NCBI GenBank assembly: GCA_030141605.1
Contig: JAQGDQ010000042.1
Location: 188,001-248,000 of the forward strand
Direction of reading: 5' to 3'
DNA length: 60,000 nucleotides
DNA from: Tubiluchus corallicola
Taxonomy: Eukaryota; Priapulida; Priapulimorpha; Priapulimorphida; Tubiluchidae
Position numbers and translations under genes: made by a program. Position 1 is the stretch's first letter. Each line of letters starts with the position of its first letter. Shown piece after piece: positions 1 through 10,640 of the stretch. The notes under the pieces are model-generated. The model saw only the letters and a list, made by a program, of their open reading frames with translations. It searched no databases and had not been told where the DNA came from.

Positions 1-88
1 GACAGAGTGGCATCGTCACAAGCAAACAACATTCAATCTCGGATACCTGCAGCTCAGATATCAGCAAAAGCCTTAGATGGAAAAACAG
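1..88 (+). CDS. possible 3' part of an exon cut by the window edge, unrecognised
   Basis: Frame 1 is open from the first base and reaches a good splice donor (ACAG followed by GTGATA) at 89. The peptide ends in KALDGKTG and has no motif I know. It ends in phase 1, while the metalloproteinase exon at 1998 needs a phase 2 partner, so the two cannot be joined directly. It may belong to the same gene through a missing exon, to another gene, or be chance. Confidence 0.2.
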
Positions 89-1334
89 GTGATAGCATTT
101 TAGTTTAAGGCATGTATCCTATGGGGCAGTTATGACAAATTAATTGTAGATTTGTAGAATGTTCAATTTCATATAATTTGAGATCAAATTTACAAAAAAA
201 CAATGAAACAATGACAAAAACACACATACAATTCCAACAGAGAAACACAGAGATACAATCACATCTCAAAATTTAGTTGTAATTTTAGGGTGACTGTATG
301 ATTTGTTATGTAATTTCTATATAATAATACCTAAAATTCGCATATTTGTCTGCAAATTCAGCACAGCTAAATGAATAATGTTATGTTCTATTAGGTAATT
401 TTTACCAAAGATGGTGGTTTACCTGCGACCTAACTTGGAAACTAGTCAACTCATCTTCAAAAACAGACGATATTTACATAAGGTGATTTAAAACAATTCT
501 ATTAAACTTAAAATAAACTCCAAAACTAGATAGAATATGAAAAAGAAAAAAAAAATCATAAAAATGCAATTACAGTAAAACGCATGAAAATTACCAAACA
601 CGTTTCAACACTTATACTGGTGTCATCATCACGAGAAGGTGATGAGACACGTTTGGCTATTTCAACGTGTTTTGCTATATTTTGCATAAATTTTTATGAT
701 TTTTATACTCTATCTAACTTTAAAGTTTGTTTCTAAGTTTAAAAATACATAATTATATTCTTAAAGAATAGTTCGTTACATATTTAAAATCGTTCAGTGT
801 TAATACATTGCAATTATTCCGGTTCCCAAGCAATGTTTTTAGTATGTGCTATTAGACCTACTACTATACTTACTATGATGTAACTAAGCTTAGTAAACTT
901 TTATTGTGAATAAAGATAATAAATGTTGGTGGTTTCGCTGAGAACTGGTGTCAAAATTCACAGACACGACACGGAATGTTCGAGTACATTTGCGCATGGG
1001 AGCATGGGGCAGCGTTGCTTTGTATGGGGTTGCATTATTCCTTGAGGCTTGGAATGAGCTAAAGCGGTGTATTAAAAGGGATTCATTTTTTGTACTAATG
1101 TATTTCAATCTTTCTTAAGAAGTGCTCTCTAGAGGGTTAAAATCAGTGGCTTTGACATAAATCATTGCCAACAGGACAGCGTCAGACAAAGTAATGTAGT
1201 CGTGAAGTGCTGTCAATATATGAAGGAGCTGATTTCGACAGTTGAAAGGTCCTTCTTTCTTCATTTTTGAAAAATATTAAGGGAGTAATCTTACCCTGTA
1301 TGAGCGCTATTTTAATTTAATATTTATTTATTTC
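89..1334. other. AT-rich non-coding stretch
   Basis: I see no gene or RNA here. Short ORFs on both strands lack splice context or recognisable motifs. I looked for an exon with a metalloproteinase cysteine switch (PRCG.PD) upstream of the catalytic exon and found none. Confidence 0.5.
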
Positions 1335-1925
1335 TCTGTCCAGGCTACCCATCCACCTACCCATCAGTCTGTTCTCATGTTACCTCTTGTTACCTATTTG
1401 CCTGATAATCTACATGTCTACCTGCCAGCTTGCCTGTCTGTTTGTCTATTGTTCGTTCATAGTTTGTTTGTCAATTGTTCTATTTATTCGTATACCTATG
1501 TACTTACCTATTTCCATACTTAATACATATCTGCCTACTAACCCTCTACTTACCCACTTACCTTATCTACCTGCCTGTCTGCCTGCCTGCCTATCTACAT
1601 ACCTACCTACTTACATTCCTGCCTACCTACACCTACCTACCTACATACCTACCTACATACCTTCCTACCTACCTACCTACCTACCTACCTAGTTACCTTC
1701 CTGCCTATCTACGTGCCTATCGGCCTACCTACTTCCTACCTGCCTATCTACTTACCTACATGCCCACGTATCTACCTACCAGCTTTCCTACCTACCTACC
1801 TGCCTGTCTACCTACTACCTACCTGCGCCTGCCTGCCTGGCTGCCTGCCTTCTTACCTAACTGTCTTCCTACGAACCTAACTACCTATTTACCTGCTTGC
1901 CTACTTACATGCTTACCTGTCTACC
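1335..1925. repeat. degenerate CTAC/CTGC tetranucleotide array
   Basis: About 600 bp made of imperfect CTAC, CTGC and CTAT units, purest at 1560-1720. The two overlapping forward ORFs are products of the repeat (Leu-Pro-Thr-Tyr strings) and not genes. The array ends about 70 bp before the metalloproteinase exon, so it probably lies in the preceding intron. Confidence 0.9.
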
Positions 1926-1997
1926 GCTCAAAGGTGAAGTTATTGTTAAATCTAGCGTCAACATTTCTACTTTAGAAAAGATCTTTTAATTTTGTAG

Positions 1998-2431
1998 AAA
2001 AGCATTTCAAAAAGCAGTTGACACGTGGTTAGAAGCCATTAACCACGCTGGGACTAACCCGCCAGTTCTCACCCTCACTGAAGTCACAGACGATAGTGAA
2101 GCCGACATCGGAGTAGGTTTCCTCCCACGCAAACACGGTGACGGAAAACCGTTTGACAGCGATCCAAAATTTAACGAGTACGCCCACGCCTTTTACCCTT
2201 TCGTCACGAAAAGCAAGCAGTTACAGGGTGATGTGCATTTTGATGACACCGAAAACTGGAAAAATGCTGCTGATCTATTAGCTTTTACTGCTCTTCATGA
2301 GTTAGGCCATGCACTGGGGCTGCCACATGCCACCATTAAAGAATCAATTATGTTTCCTACTGTGAGTGGAAAGACAGTGAGGAGGAAAACATTGTATGAG
2401 TTTGATAAACAGAACATCAGAAATTTATATC
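1998..2431 (+). CDS. matrix metalloproteinase catalytic-domain exon
   Basis: Zinc endopeptidase of the matrixin (MMP) family, which cleaves extracellular-matrix and cell-surface proteins. The exon opens after a pyrimidine-rich acceptor ending TTTTGTAG and closes at a consensus donor GTGAGT, ending in phase 1. In order it encodes KAFQKAVDTW, the EADIGVGF strand, the GDGKPFD segment, GDVHFDD (structural metal ligands), the catalytic helix HELGHALGLPH (three zinc histidines and the Glu base) and the Met-turn SIMFP, then NIRNLY, where the domain normally ends. The ATG at 2233 is internal. The first third of the catalytic domain and the cysteine-switch pro-domain must lie upstream and are not seen. 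Family assignment is secure; function is inferred from intact catalytic residues. Confidence 0.93.
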
Positions 2432-2524
2432 GTGAGTATTTTAATTGCTTTGAAAGTAGACAAGTCTAAGATCTAGTGGAGCTTCTCAGTTAATTTTGTA
2501 CATGATTTTAGTTGCTTCTCGTGG

Positions 2525-2527
2525 TGG

Positions 2528-2558
<31 letters not shown>

Positions 2559-2735
2559 AACAATTATGATGATGGTCATCACGATGGTGTTGGCAGTGAT
2601 AATGTTGGAGATGATGATGATGGTGGTGGTGGTGGTGATGATGAGACGACGACTACGACTACGACTACGACTACGACTACGACTACGACTACGACTACGA
2701 CTACGACTACGACTACGACTACGACGACTACGACA
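2525..2735. repeat. GAT-triplet and ACTACG hexanucleotide microsatellites
   Basis: A (GAT)n run at 2525-2556, a degenerate GGT/GAT stretch, and about 15 tandem ACGACT/ACTACG hexamers at 2640-2733. They lie about 100 bp into the intron after the catalytic exon. Two forward ORFs across them (poly-Asp/Thr and poly-Met/Arg-Leu) are repeat artefacts. Confidence 0.9.
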
Positions 2736-4339
2736 TTGAAGATGATGATATCAGTTTAAAAACTAATGACATGCCTTCCGTGTTAATTCAATATTCTGAG
2801 AGCATTTACTATTAAACAAGTTTTTTCATGTATCTTTATTCATTATTTAACTGGTTCTTTTGTAGCTTTTCGCTTGTGCGATATGTTTGACAAGAAGTAA
2901 CTGAACTACTTGTTGTTTACACCAAAGAAAATTGATGAAGTTTGGTTTAACACAGTTGCAACCAAAGAAGAAACTGTGAAGAAAATGCATAGCAAAAAGT
3001 TAGGTACACACAGGAAAAAACACTAGTTGATGTTGTTGGTAATTTGTGTGTACTTCGACATCCCTTTTACATGTATGGTAGTTAGCTAGATATTTGGCTT
3101 TGCTCTAGTTTTCCTTTATATTTCCGTTTTCCAAGAAAGTTAGGGAAACGCTCGTTACGTTTCTTACGTTATTGTTGTTATTACGATTGTTTTTTGCTCA
3201 GCTTTGTTATCAGCCTAATTATGACGCTAATTATAAACATGCGAGCACGTTTTTTTACAAGTTTAATTGTTTTTAAATGAGCAATAAAATGTTTATTGTT
3301 ATATACGTAAGATGGGCCTAAACTCTGACTTCAGATGGTACTGTGTTTGAATAATTTTGAATTTGAATAAATTCCAAAATTTCATAAATTTGAATAAAAA
3401 ATTGAAAAATGAAAAAAGGAGAAATTGTACGAGCCATTAACGCCAGTTGCCTTTTCTGTTTGAATGAAAACGTTAATCAAATACAAGTTATGTAGCTGTT
3501 GATTTTATTAGTATTATATATATGTGTACATACATATAACATAGATATACATAGGTTAATTATAGCTAAAAGCCCTACATATTGTATGAGATAAAAAATG
3601 TTATTAAGTTGAGTGAAATTCCAGTGGTGAATTAAGATGGTTAATTTGTTAACTATTTTGTGATAAATTGAAGTTTTTTACATTGCGCAGTAATGATATT
3701 TTTAATTTATAAGTTCTTCATTTTTTGCGTTTGTTGATTTTTTATTACATTCATTCATGCGGTTAATCTGTGAAATAATATAATATTTACCTAAATACAT
3801 ATATATTCTTTTGTTATGTTTGGTCTTAACGGACCGTTATGCCAGTTATGCAACGTGAAATAGTTTGACTTAGTTGTGTTGTAACAGATACAAATAAGTA
3901 TAAAAGAAAAAATGCATGATTCAGTTTTATTTGTATACTATCATCATTTATCACGTACTCGCTGTATAACACATATTTAACAAAATAAAAGCAAAAACTC
4001 TAAAAAGACAAGCAATCATGTTACTTACACAGTGACGAATAATTTCTATTACTGAAGCAACGAGCGTTGCGACGGAAAGAAATTACATCATTTTCTATTG
4101 ACAGACTCCTTAACATCATGCGGGCTATGTACTCTAATGACACACAGCTAATAAAATGATGATAATATAAAGAGACTATAATAATATGAAGCGGCGCATA
4201 GATTCTCACTTTAAAATATTTTTCTTTTTAATCGTGTGCCGCTAGTTTGTATATTCAAGACCGATAAATCAACTTAGGGAAGTAAAACCGAAGAACATAT
4301 CAAAGATTCCGGCAAATCTTGTTTCTCTTGTTCCTGCAG
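2736..4339. other. intron of the metalloproteinase gene
   Basis: AT-rich DNA between the catalytic exon and the stalk exon. No other gene, RNA or clear mobile element seen. The small ORFs near 4021-4209 and 4300-4488 on the minus strand have no support; the second is the shadow of the stalk exon. Confidence 0.5.
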
Positions 4340-4480
4340 AAGACAGAAAGCAGACTGAAGATGACGATGTCCAGGAGTAGCTTGATGAAATCGCGCGCGA
4401 CTACGTTAAAAAAATCGAAGATATTCTCAATACCCAGAATCAGGAATGGAAGCGAGTGTTTAACAAGACAGAAACTCTTA
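4340..4480 (+). CDS. acidic stalk exon of the metalloproteinase gene, with an in-frame TAG
   Basis: Opens after a textbook acceptor (TTTCTCTTGTTCCTGCAG) and closes before GTACGC. It starts and ends in phase 1, so it joins the catalytic exon (ends phase 1) and the Cys-rich exon (starts phase 1) without a shift. It encodes a charged, probably helical linker, with EDDDVQE before and LDEIARDYVKKIEDIL after a TAG stop at 4378-4380. Coding character continues clearly past the stop. So either this copy is a pseudogene or a polymorphic null, or the exon ends a soluble form, or the exon is optional. The length, 141 bp, equals that of the next exon. I know of no family match for this stalk. Confidence 0.6.
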
Positions 4481-4947
4481 GTACGCATTACATGTATTAT
4501 AGTTTTTTATATTTAAATGTAAAAGTTTAGGTCAGTAAGTTAGGTCAGAAGAGCAGAGCCAACAGAAATTTATCGACATAATTCAATTTTAATTAATCAA
4601 AATTATACTTCATAACTGATCACAGCTTTCAACGTCAGGGCTTGCTTAATGTACGTAAACGGTTGTAAAGGGATCATTCCCGAAGCTCATTAATTTTTGT
4701 ACTTAACGTCGGTTAATGATCTAACTGGTGAGATTATTATATTACTGAAAATAAGAGTCACCTTTAACTTATTTGCTACATTTGATTTAGTATGTTTACT
4801 CACACTACTAACCACTGATGAGCACTGAGAAGAATATACATACTAAAAGATCCTATTTAGTTGTAATAACAGTTATTATTAGTGCTCTGTATAAAATAGT
4901 GGTAAGTATTATTGTTGTAAAAGACGAACTATCTTTTTTGTACATAG

Positions 4948-5088
4948 TGGGTTGTTTAAAAACTGCTCAAAGTGGATGCGGCACCCGCAAGGAAGCATGC
5001 CCTAAAAACTCTGAGTGTAAACTTACTGGCGAAACAATGAAATATGTCTGTCAGCAATCGTATATCAATATTTTTGATAGTTGCATTC
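4948..5088 (+). CDS. Cys-rich, EGF-like exon of the metalloproteinase gene
   Basis: Bounded by a good acceptor (CTTTTTTGTACATAG) and a consensus donor GTAAGT, 141 bp, phase 1 at both ends. The 47 residues hold six cysteines; the core CPKNSEC followed by KYVCQ resembles the C2-C3 and C4 region of an EGF module, although the usual C-x-C pair before the last loop is not kept, so it is either a degenerate EGF or another small disulfide module. Phase 1-1 is typical of shuffled extracellular modules. It sits between the stalk and the membrane anchor, so it would lie near the cell surface. Confidence 0.6.
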
Positions 5089-5866
5089 GTAAGTTTTTAA
5101 GAAATATTTACGTAAATTGAAAAAATAGTCTGGATAAGGCTTAACATTCCTCTATTAAAGCACCAAGGTCAGAAACGGATCAGCTCTTTCAAACTTGTGA
5201 CCTACAGCGATTAGGACAAATTGGAATATACATGAATCAAATTGATTCATACATGTACTAATGATTATGTACCTCAGCCTACTGAAAGCCGAGTCCACAC
5301 ATAGAGGCCTAATTAATGTAGATGCTTGTGGTAGGACTGGAACCTATTTTAACAGAAATAATTCTTTAAGATAAGACGTGCCTTAGCCACTTTCGGATGT
5401 GAACTCATCCTCTCTTTGTAATGAAGTAAACAGCCTGAGTCAGACTGGTAAACGAAGATGACTGCAGTGAGAATTGCACCAAAGTGGTTACAAACCCTTC
5501 ACGTTAAATGTATCAGCCTTAGCATTACCTAGTTTGGTAGTGAAGCATACGTCACGACCGTTTAACTCCTTCGAACACTTAAATTTTGTAATTTAACTTT
5601 TTTGAGTACGATGAGTTACACAAAAATGTATGACGTCAATTCTAGACTAGCGACCCATAATTGTAATCTACTGTAAAAATGATTAATGCATCCGTCACTG
5701 TAGATTTATATTTATGTACTAAAATGATTAATGCATCAGTCACTGTAGATTTATATTTATGTACTAAAATGATTAATGCAACAGTCACTGGAGATTTATA
5801 TTTATGTACTATACTCTTTTTATTTTATCCATTAGACATTGCCCGTACGTCTGTACTTCTTTTCAG
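5089..5866. other. intron of the metalloproteinase gene
   Basis: Separates the Cys-rich exon from the anchor exon. Apart from the 45-bp tandem repeat at 5676-5810 I see nothing in it. Confidence 0.5.
5676..5810. repeat. 45-bp tandem repeat, three copies
   Basis: Three head-to-tail units of exactly 45 bp starting AAAATGATTAATGCA and ending TTTATGTACT, differing at only a few positions, in the last intron of the metalloproteinase gene. Because 45 is a multiple of three, the frame stays open, but the resulting ORF is a repeat product and not a gene. Confidence 0.93.
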
Positions 5867-5961
5867 ATAAAACAGTTGTTCAGACACTATATGGCTGGAT
5901 TAGCATCTTTATACTGATTGTAGTAGTAGCTCTTACATATACCTGCATAAAGTACAGGTAG
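5867..5961 (+). CDS. terminal exon of the metalloproteinase gene: transmembrane anchor
   Basis: Follows an excellent acceptor (GTACTTCTTTTCAG) and completes the phase 1 codon left by the Cys-rich exon. It encodes 31 residues to a TAG: a short juxtamembrane segment, an uninterrupted hydrophobic helix (ISIFILIVVVALTY) and a tail of about six residues ending CIKYR. The basic residues after the helix fit a stop-transfer signal with the catalytic domain outside the cell, as in type I membrane-type MMPs. Matching phase over four exons is the main reason to group them into one gene. Exons between those listed could have been missed, in particular hemopexin repeats, which I do not see. Confidence 0.65.
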
Positions 5962-6299
5962 ATTTACACGAACTAAATACCTATGTAGCATATACTATAA
6001 GTATATGATAATTGATTGATAAATGTGCAGATTTAAATTTAACAAGTTTTCTGTATTCTGTGTTATCAAACTTTTATCATACCAACAACTGGCTGTTCCC
6101 AGTTTTACATGCACCAAATAACTTAGATGCGTAAATTAATTTTGATCGCGTCATAAAAAATAATGGAATAGTTTGAAGTTTACCAGATTGATGTTAAAAA
6201 CGCTAATGTGTAAATACCAAAAAATTTAGTTCATTCCCTCAGCATTTTTTCCTAATGATACAAAAGTTTTAAAACAGTAAATGAAAAACGACAATTCTT

Positions 6300-6670
6300 C
6301 CCTTTAATTCTTCTAAATCAAACGGCTCTGTGCGGCTATCGTGCATTTTGTTTCGGAACTTTTTTACAGCAGTTCCTAGGATAAATTCAATTTTTTTCTT
6401 GGCAGCAAATCCTTATCAGTACTTTATTTTCAGCTATCATTGCCCAAGCATTTAAATTTTTAACATACAAGAGTTTCCCGGCCATAACTTCAAAATTGTA
6501 AAACTATAAAATTGTAACTTTCACAACCAAACAACCAAAAACTAATAAACTGTAGTACCATGCTGTGAAATTGCAACTTTGTAGAGTGCTCGCTTCTAAT
6601 ATTACTGTAGTCTAAATGTAAACTTCGGTATAGTTTTTCTATGCCACCCGATGTAAAGCTTGCTTGTCGT
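6300..6670 (+). repeat. dispersed repeat, copy 1
   Basis: Shares several ordered blocks with 33165-33570 in the same orientation: an AAACRGC.CTGTGCGGC block, a TWATCAGTRCTTTATTTTC block, a GGCC-TAACTT block and CAACTTTGTAGAG followed by TGTAGWCTAAAT. No coding capacity and no recognised ends; it is probably a non-autonomous transposon. Confidence 0.7.
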
Positions 6671-6947
6671 ACTACAGGAGTGACATTTCAAAGCACGAAA
6701 AGACTTTAAAGCAGGAAAAGTCTTCGAGACAAGAAAAGGATTTAAAACTGGAAAAAATCGATGACAACGGAAAAAATATTTCAATAACGAGTACGTAAGA
6801 AATTCGCAAATTTTAATTTGCTATTTAAATTGTTATCGGTATGAGACCTGGCTATTCAAGATGCTATTTGAAGATGATAATATTTTATTTGAAAGCATTT
6901 TGTAAGTACTGTTTAACAAATACATGAATGATATCGACTTTGCTACT

Positions 6948-7060
6948 GATTTACAATACAGATTACATGAATACAATACAGATTTACAATACAGATTACA
7001 TGAATACAATACAGATTTACAATACAGATTACATGAATACAATACAGATTTACAGTACAA
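6948..7060. repeat. 33-bp tandem repeat
   Basis: About three and a half copies of a 33-bp unit (GATTTACAATACAGATTACA...), itself built from related 15-18 bp halves. The flanks on both sides (6920-6947 and 7061-7090) are degenerate versions. The minus-strand ORF over it is a repeat product. Confidence 0.9.
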
Positions 7061-7069
7061 TTTACACGA

Positions 7070-7240
7070 ATGATGTCGATACCGATTTACAAAACAGGTA
7101 GCAGCAGTGATGATGCGATACTAGCAAAAGTCATGTCTGCAGAGAAACATCATTCTCGTGTTTTATTTGTTAGGGCCACGGTTAAAGAAGAAGAATTCTG
7201 TTTTTACGACATAATTGTGAGTAAATTAATAGTCCCTTAA
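7070..7240 (+). CDS. short ORF with internal consensus splice donor, unrecognised
   Basis: A 56-codon frame begins ATGATG directly after the 33-bp repeat. It contains an AKVMSAEKHH segment and an acidic ATVKEEEFC segment, then a perfect donor GTGAGT at 7217; beyond it the frame stays open only eight more codons. A 5' exon ending at 7216 is the simplest reading. No domain recognised. A mini-exon 7174-7216 (acceptor TTTGTTAG) is the alternative. Confidence 0.3.
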   Translation: MMSIPIYKTGSSSDDAILAKVMSAEKHHSRVLFVRATVKEEEFCFYDIIVSKLIVP

Positions 7241-7589
7241 ATATGATTATATAGCATTCTTATCTCTACATCGGTTACAGTCAAATCTTGTGTTCAATTT
7301 AGTAGCCAACAGTTAATCACTTTCTGCAACTGATACGTTTTTCAAAAAGGATTTTAATGTATTTTCTCAGTGGAAAAGATTCCAGAATAGATCGGATCGT
7401 GTAGGAGTTATCAATTTCTTCTCATAGATGTCAGGAATGGTTAACTGGCTGTCTGTTCATAAACAGAATGTGCCTAAACTGCGTGCAATGCAAACTTCTG
7501 CTATAACAATCATCGCATTTTTTTAACGCAGTAAACGAAGAAGAAGAATATGACTATTGTAAAAGAATCATATACATTGTAATAGAAAT

Positions 7590-8036
7590 TCTTGCATTGT
7601 CTGCTTATTCAGGTCTCACAACAGTTTTTGAAAACAATAAACTTTCTCTTGCAACGAAAGTCCGGATCCTTTTAACTTTAGTTGAACCTATGTTTTTGTA
7701 CAATGCTGAGCTATGGACAATGAAAGCTAAACAGCAGAAGGAAATTGACGCTTATCAAAGACGTTTCTATAGAAAATTACTAGGAATTAAATGTCCTGCA
7801 AAATATCCATTGATGATCTGTATTATGTGGCCAAGAAGAATTCTTGGGGTAAAGAAATACAAGTGAGAAGATTGCATTGGTTTGGACATGCACTAAGATT
7901 ACCTCAAGAGTCTCCTCTTCCTATAGCATTACGTAAAACTCTTGAAACGACAAAAAAGCCAAGAGGGGGTCAGCTGCTGACGTATATAAATACACTGCAA
8001 AAAAGCGTTAGCAAATACAAATCTAGTTTTGATAGA
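7590..8036 (+). pseudogene. LINE reverse transcriptase, C-terminal tail, frameshifted
   Basis: Two frames joined by a one-base loss near 7798-7804 give the familiar C-terminal tail of non-LTR retrotransposon polymerases: VRILLTLVEP..LYNAELWT, then DAYQRRFYRKLLGIK, then RRLHWFGHALRLP and a basic PRGGQ segment. The catalytic part of the RT is missing upstream. It is a dead 5'-truncated copy, and its second frame runs on into the next LINE, whose head starts between about 8040 and 8100. Confidence 0.85.
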
Positions 8037-8039
8037 TGT

Positions 8040-10470
8040 AGTATCGTAGGCACTGGTGGTGAACAGGAATGCGTGGCATCAACAGGTGGGACGTGCCAAG
8101 TAGAAACTTTGTCAACTAAAAGTATTCGTTCTCATTCAAAATCTTTTTGGTCGCAACACTTGAGCAACTTATCTCATGAGCTACGACAGCCGAGGAAGAA
8201 TTACTTGAGATGCTCAAATTACACAAATAAATGGGCATACGAACAAGTAAAAAGTGTGTTTGAAGAGGAGCTGCAGGGAACTGCTGAGAAGTGGTTTTAT
8301 GAAAGACTGACAGTGAATTTTGGAAATGCTACATAAAAGATCTTTTGTCCGAAGAAAACCCAAGATATCTGCATGCTAGAGCTAAATGGGACAGTTTATA
8401 CTGAAAAAGAGGACATTTATGAGGTTTTTTTACCATGTCTTAAATGCAGATTTTGATGAAAGATGGAAACAATCAGTCGTGAATAATTTATTGGATGTTT
8501 TTAATAACGCTAGTAACGTTGTAAAATGGTAATTTTTTGAATCGTGATTTTACAATATCTGGAATTGTAACTGCTATGAATGAAACCAGGACTAGAAGTA
8601 AAAGTATTGATGCTGATGGCTTTCATCCATTAATGCTTAAGCACCTAGGGTTTTGGACAAGGTGTGTGATTTTACATCTATCAAATTTAAGCTTGAATAC
8701 AGGGGTGTTGCCATGGACCCAGTCTAAAATGATCTTTATACGTAAAGAAGGAAAAGAAAATTACACAGACCCTTCAAGTTTTCGTCATTTGTCAATTTCT
8801 ACGTACTTAGTAAATTCACTGAATGATTAATAGCTAATAGAATAAGGCATTCCTTTTTCCAAAATGATTTGATAGAAGAAGAACAGAAAGGATATGCAAA
8901 AACCATAACACAATAAGTATTTAGTGCGTTTAATTTCATGCAGTCAAGATAATCTATTACAAAATTTGTCCGGTTTAGCAGTTTGCTGTGATTTTTCAAA
9001 GAGCATTTGACAGCGTGTGGCTCGATGGACTTATGTACAAATTAAGCAACGCAAATATAAATGGTAAAATTCTACAACATTTAATAAGAAATTTTTTATA
9101 TAATGGGAGGATAAATATTAGACTTGGTGACTTCACATCACAGTCATATAATTGCAAAGTAGGATTGCCACAAGGCTCTGTAATTTCCCCTTTATTGTTT
9201 ATTTTTTATATTGCAGATATGTTTCGTGAAATTACTACAGTTGACAGTGCTGACTGTTTCCAGTACGCTGATTATGGTGCTATTTTTGTAACTGGTGACA
9301 GTGTCACAGAAACAATTAGGCTGGCTCAAACCTGTTATAATTTGCTCTATAACTGGTGTCATCGTTGGCGTTTAATTTTAAACTGTCCACCTGGTAAATC
9401 AATAAGTTATTCCTCTTTCTATGAATAATTTGACAGATAAATTGAATATTGGAAATGTTGACATAAATTACATTAAAGATAGTAAAATTTTGGGAGCTAC
9501 CATACATAACTCACTAACATTCAGTAAACATATTAACAATGTCAGAAAGAAGGCTTGGAACAGGTGGATGAGAATTTGACGTAAATGTTAGTAAAAAGGT
9601 ATTTAGTTTGATAACAGTAACTACATTGTTTAAGGCACTGGCATTACCTATTATTTTACATGATGCGACTGCTCGGATAGTTAGTAAACATGAGTTCTTT
9701 GACGACCTAACTTATGACGTCATGAAAACTGCGATAGATTGTCGCTTTCACCCATCCCGTCACAAGCTAGTGTTAATATGTAGATTACCGCCTTTAGAGA
9801 TTATGTGGAAATGCTTAAACACGAAATCTATCTTGTCAATCTTGAAATTTATCTTGAAAACATTGTCAATGCTGAACAGTGATCTGAACAGTAAAATTAA
9901 GTTTGATTAGATTAAATAACAGTCCAATAACTCTAATCAGGCACTTTTTACGTTTGGCTTTATTTGCGACTAATGAATTTTTAAGAGTAACTAAAGATTT
10001 TACTGTCCGGAATTTAGATTTACGAGAAATCCCCCAAGCAGTCATTAATATTAGTAAAAGTGATATTGATAATTATATATTAGCAATATGTCGCGACAAG
10101 TATCTTTGTGGGCATCTCCAGTTTATCCATATTCATTAAGTATGGCTCCGTTGAATATTCCAGTACAGAGAGGTAATAGATAACTTGAGGTATTAGCCTG
10201 CACATTTCTAACAGGTCAAGGCAATTTTAATGATTTTCTGTTCAATATCGGTTATGCAGACAATAATATGTGTCAGTGTTTAGAAGGGAGGCAAACTCCA
10301 CATTCTCTGCTGTTTCAATGTAAATTCGTAAGTCGCATTAAACGAGAAAACTGTGTACGCGTTTTACAGCACCAGTATGTTAATTATATGTTAACTTGTC
10401 GTGATAATCTGATTTTAATTAACTTTGCTAATATTTTGTTAGATAATTTTATTTTGTCACTAACCTAACG
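8040..10470 (+). pseudogene. 5'-truncated, decayed LINE retrotransposon (I/R1/Jockey-like)
   Basis: Begins in the linker between endonuclease and RT (KSFWSQHLSNLSHELR, 8140-8200). The RT core follows in broken frames: DADGFHP..LKHLG and PSSFRHLS (8610-8800), then FDSVWLD, GLPQGSVISPLLF (9162-9200) and the active site at 9264-9275, where YADD has become YADY by a single GAT-to-TAT change. Later pieces include TFSKHINNVRKKAW (9518-9560) and a C-terminal CCHC-like end C-x-C-x7-H-x4-C (10280-10320) typical of this superfamily. Many stops and frameshifts make it inactive. The clade is inferred from the C-terminal motif and tail only. Confidence 0.88.
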
Positions 10471-10640
10471 GGATTAATTAGTTTTAGAAAATTGTTATTA
10501 ATGTCAGTTAGGAATTGTAAGTTGTTAAATATGACGTAAATGCATGCAAACAGAGGGGGCATGTATATATGTATATGTTTATATGCTCAAAATAAAGAGT
10601 TATAATAATAATGATAATAACAATAATATAATAACAACCA
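10471..10640 (+). repeat. 3' untranslated region and TAA-rich tail of the LINE
   Basis: AT-rich sequence ending in a degenerate (TAA)n/(ATA)n tail at 10596-10637 with an AATAAAGAG polyadenylation-like signal just before it. Trinucleotide tails of this kind are usual for I-superfamily LINEs, so this marks the 3' end of the copy. Confidence 0.75.

Noticed and set aside
1387-1975. Two overlapping forward ORFs of 101 and 166 codons
   Set aside because: They are translations of the CTAC/CTGC tetranucleotide array.
2496-2759. Forward ORFs with poly-Asp, poly-Thr and Arg-Leu strings
   Set aside because: Products of GAT and ACTACG microsatellites inside an intron.
5676-5810. CRISPR array
   Set aside because: Direct tandem units without unique spacers, in a eukaryotic intron.
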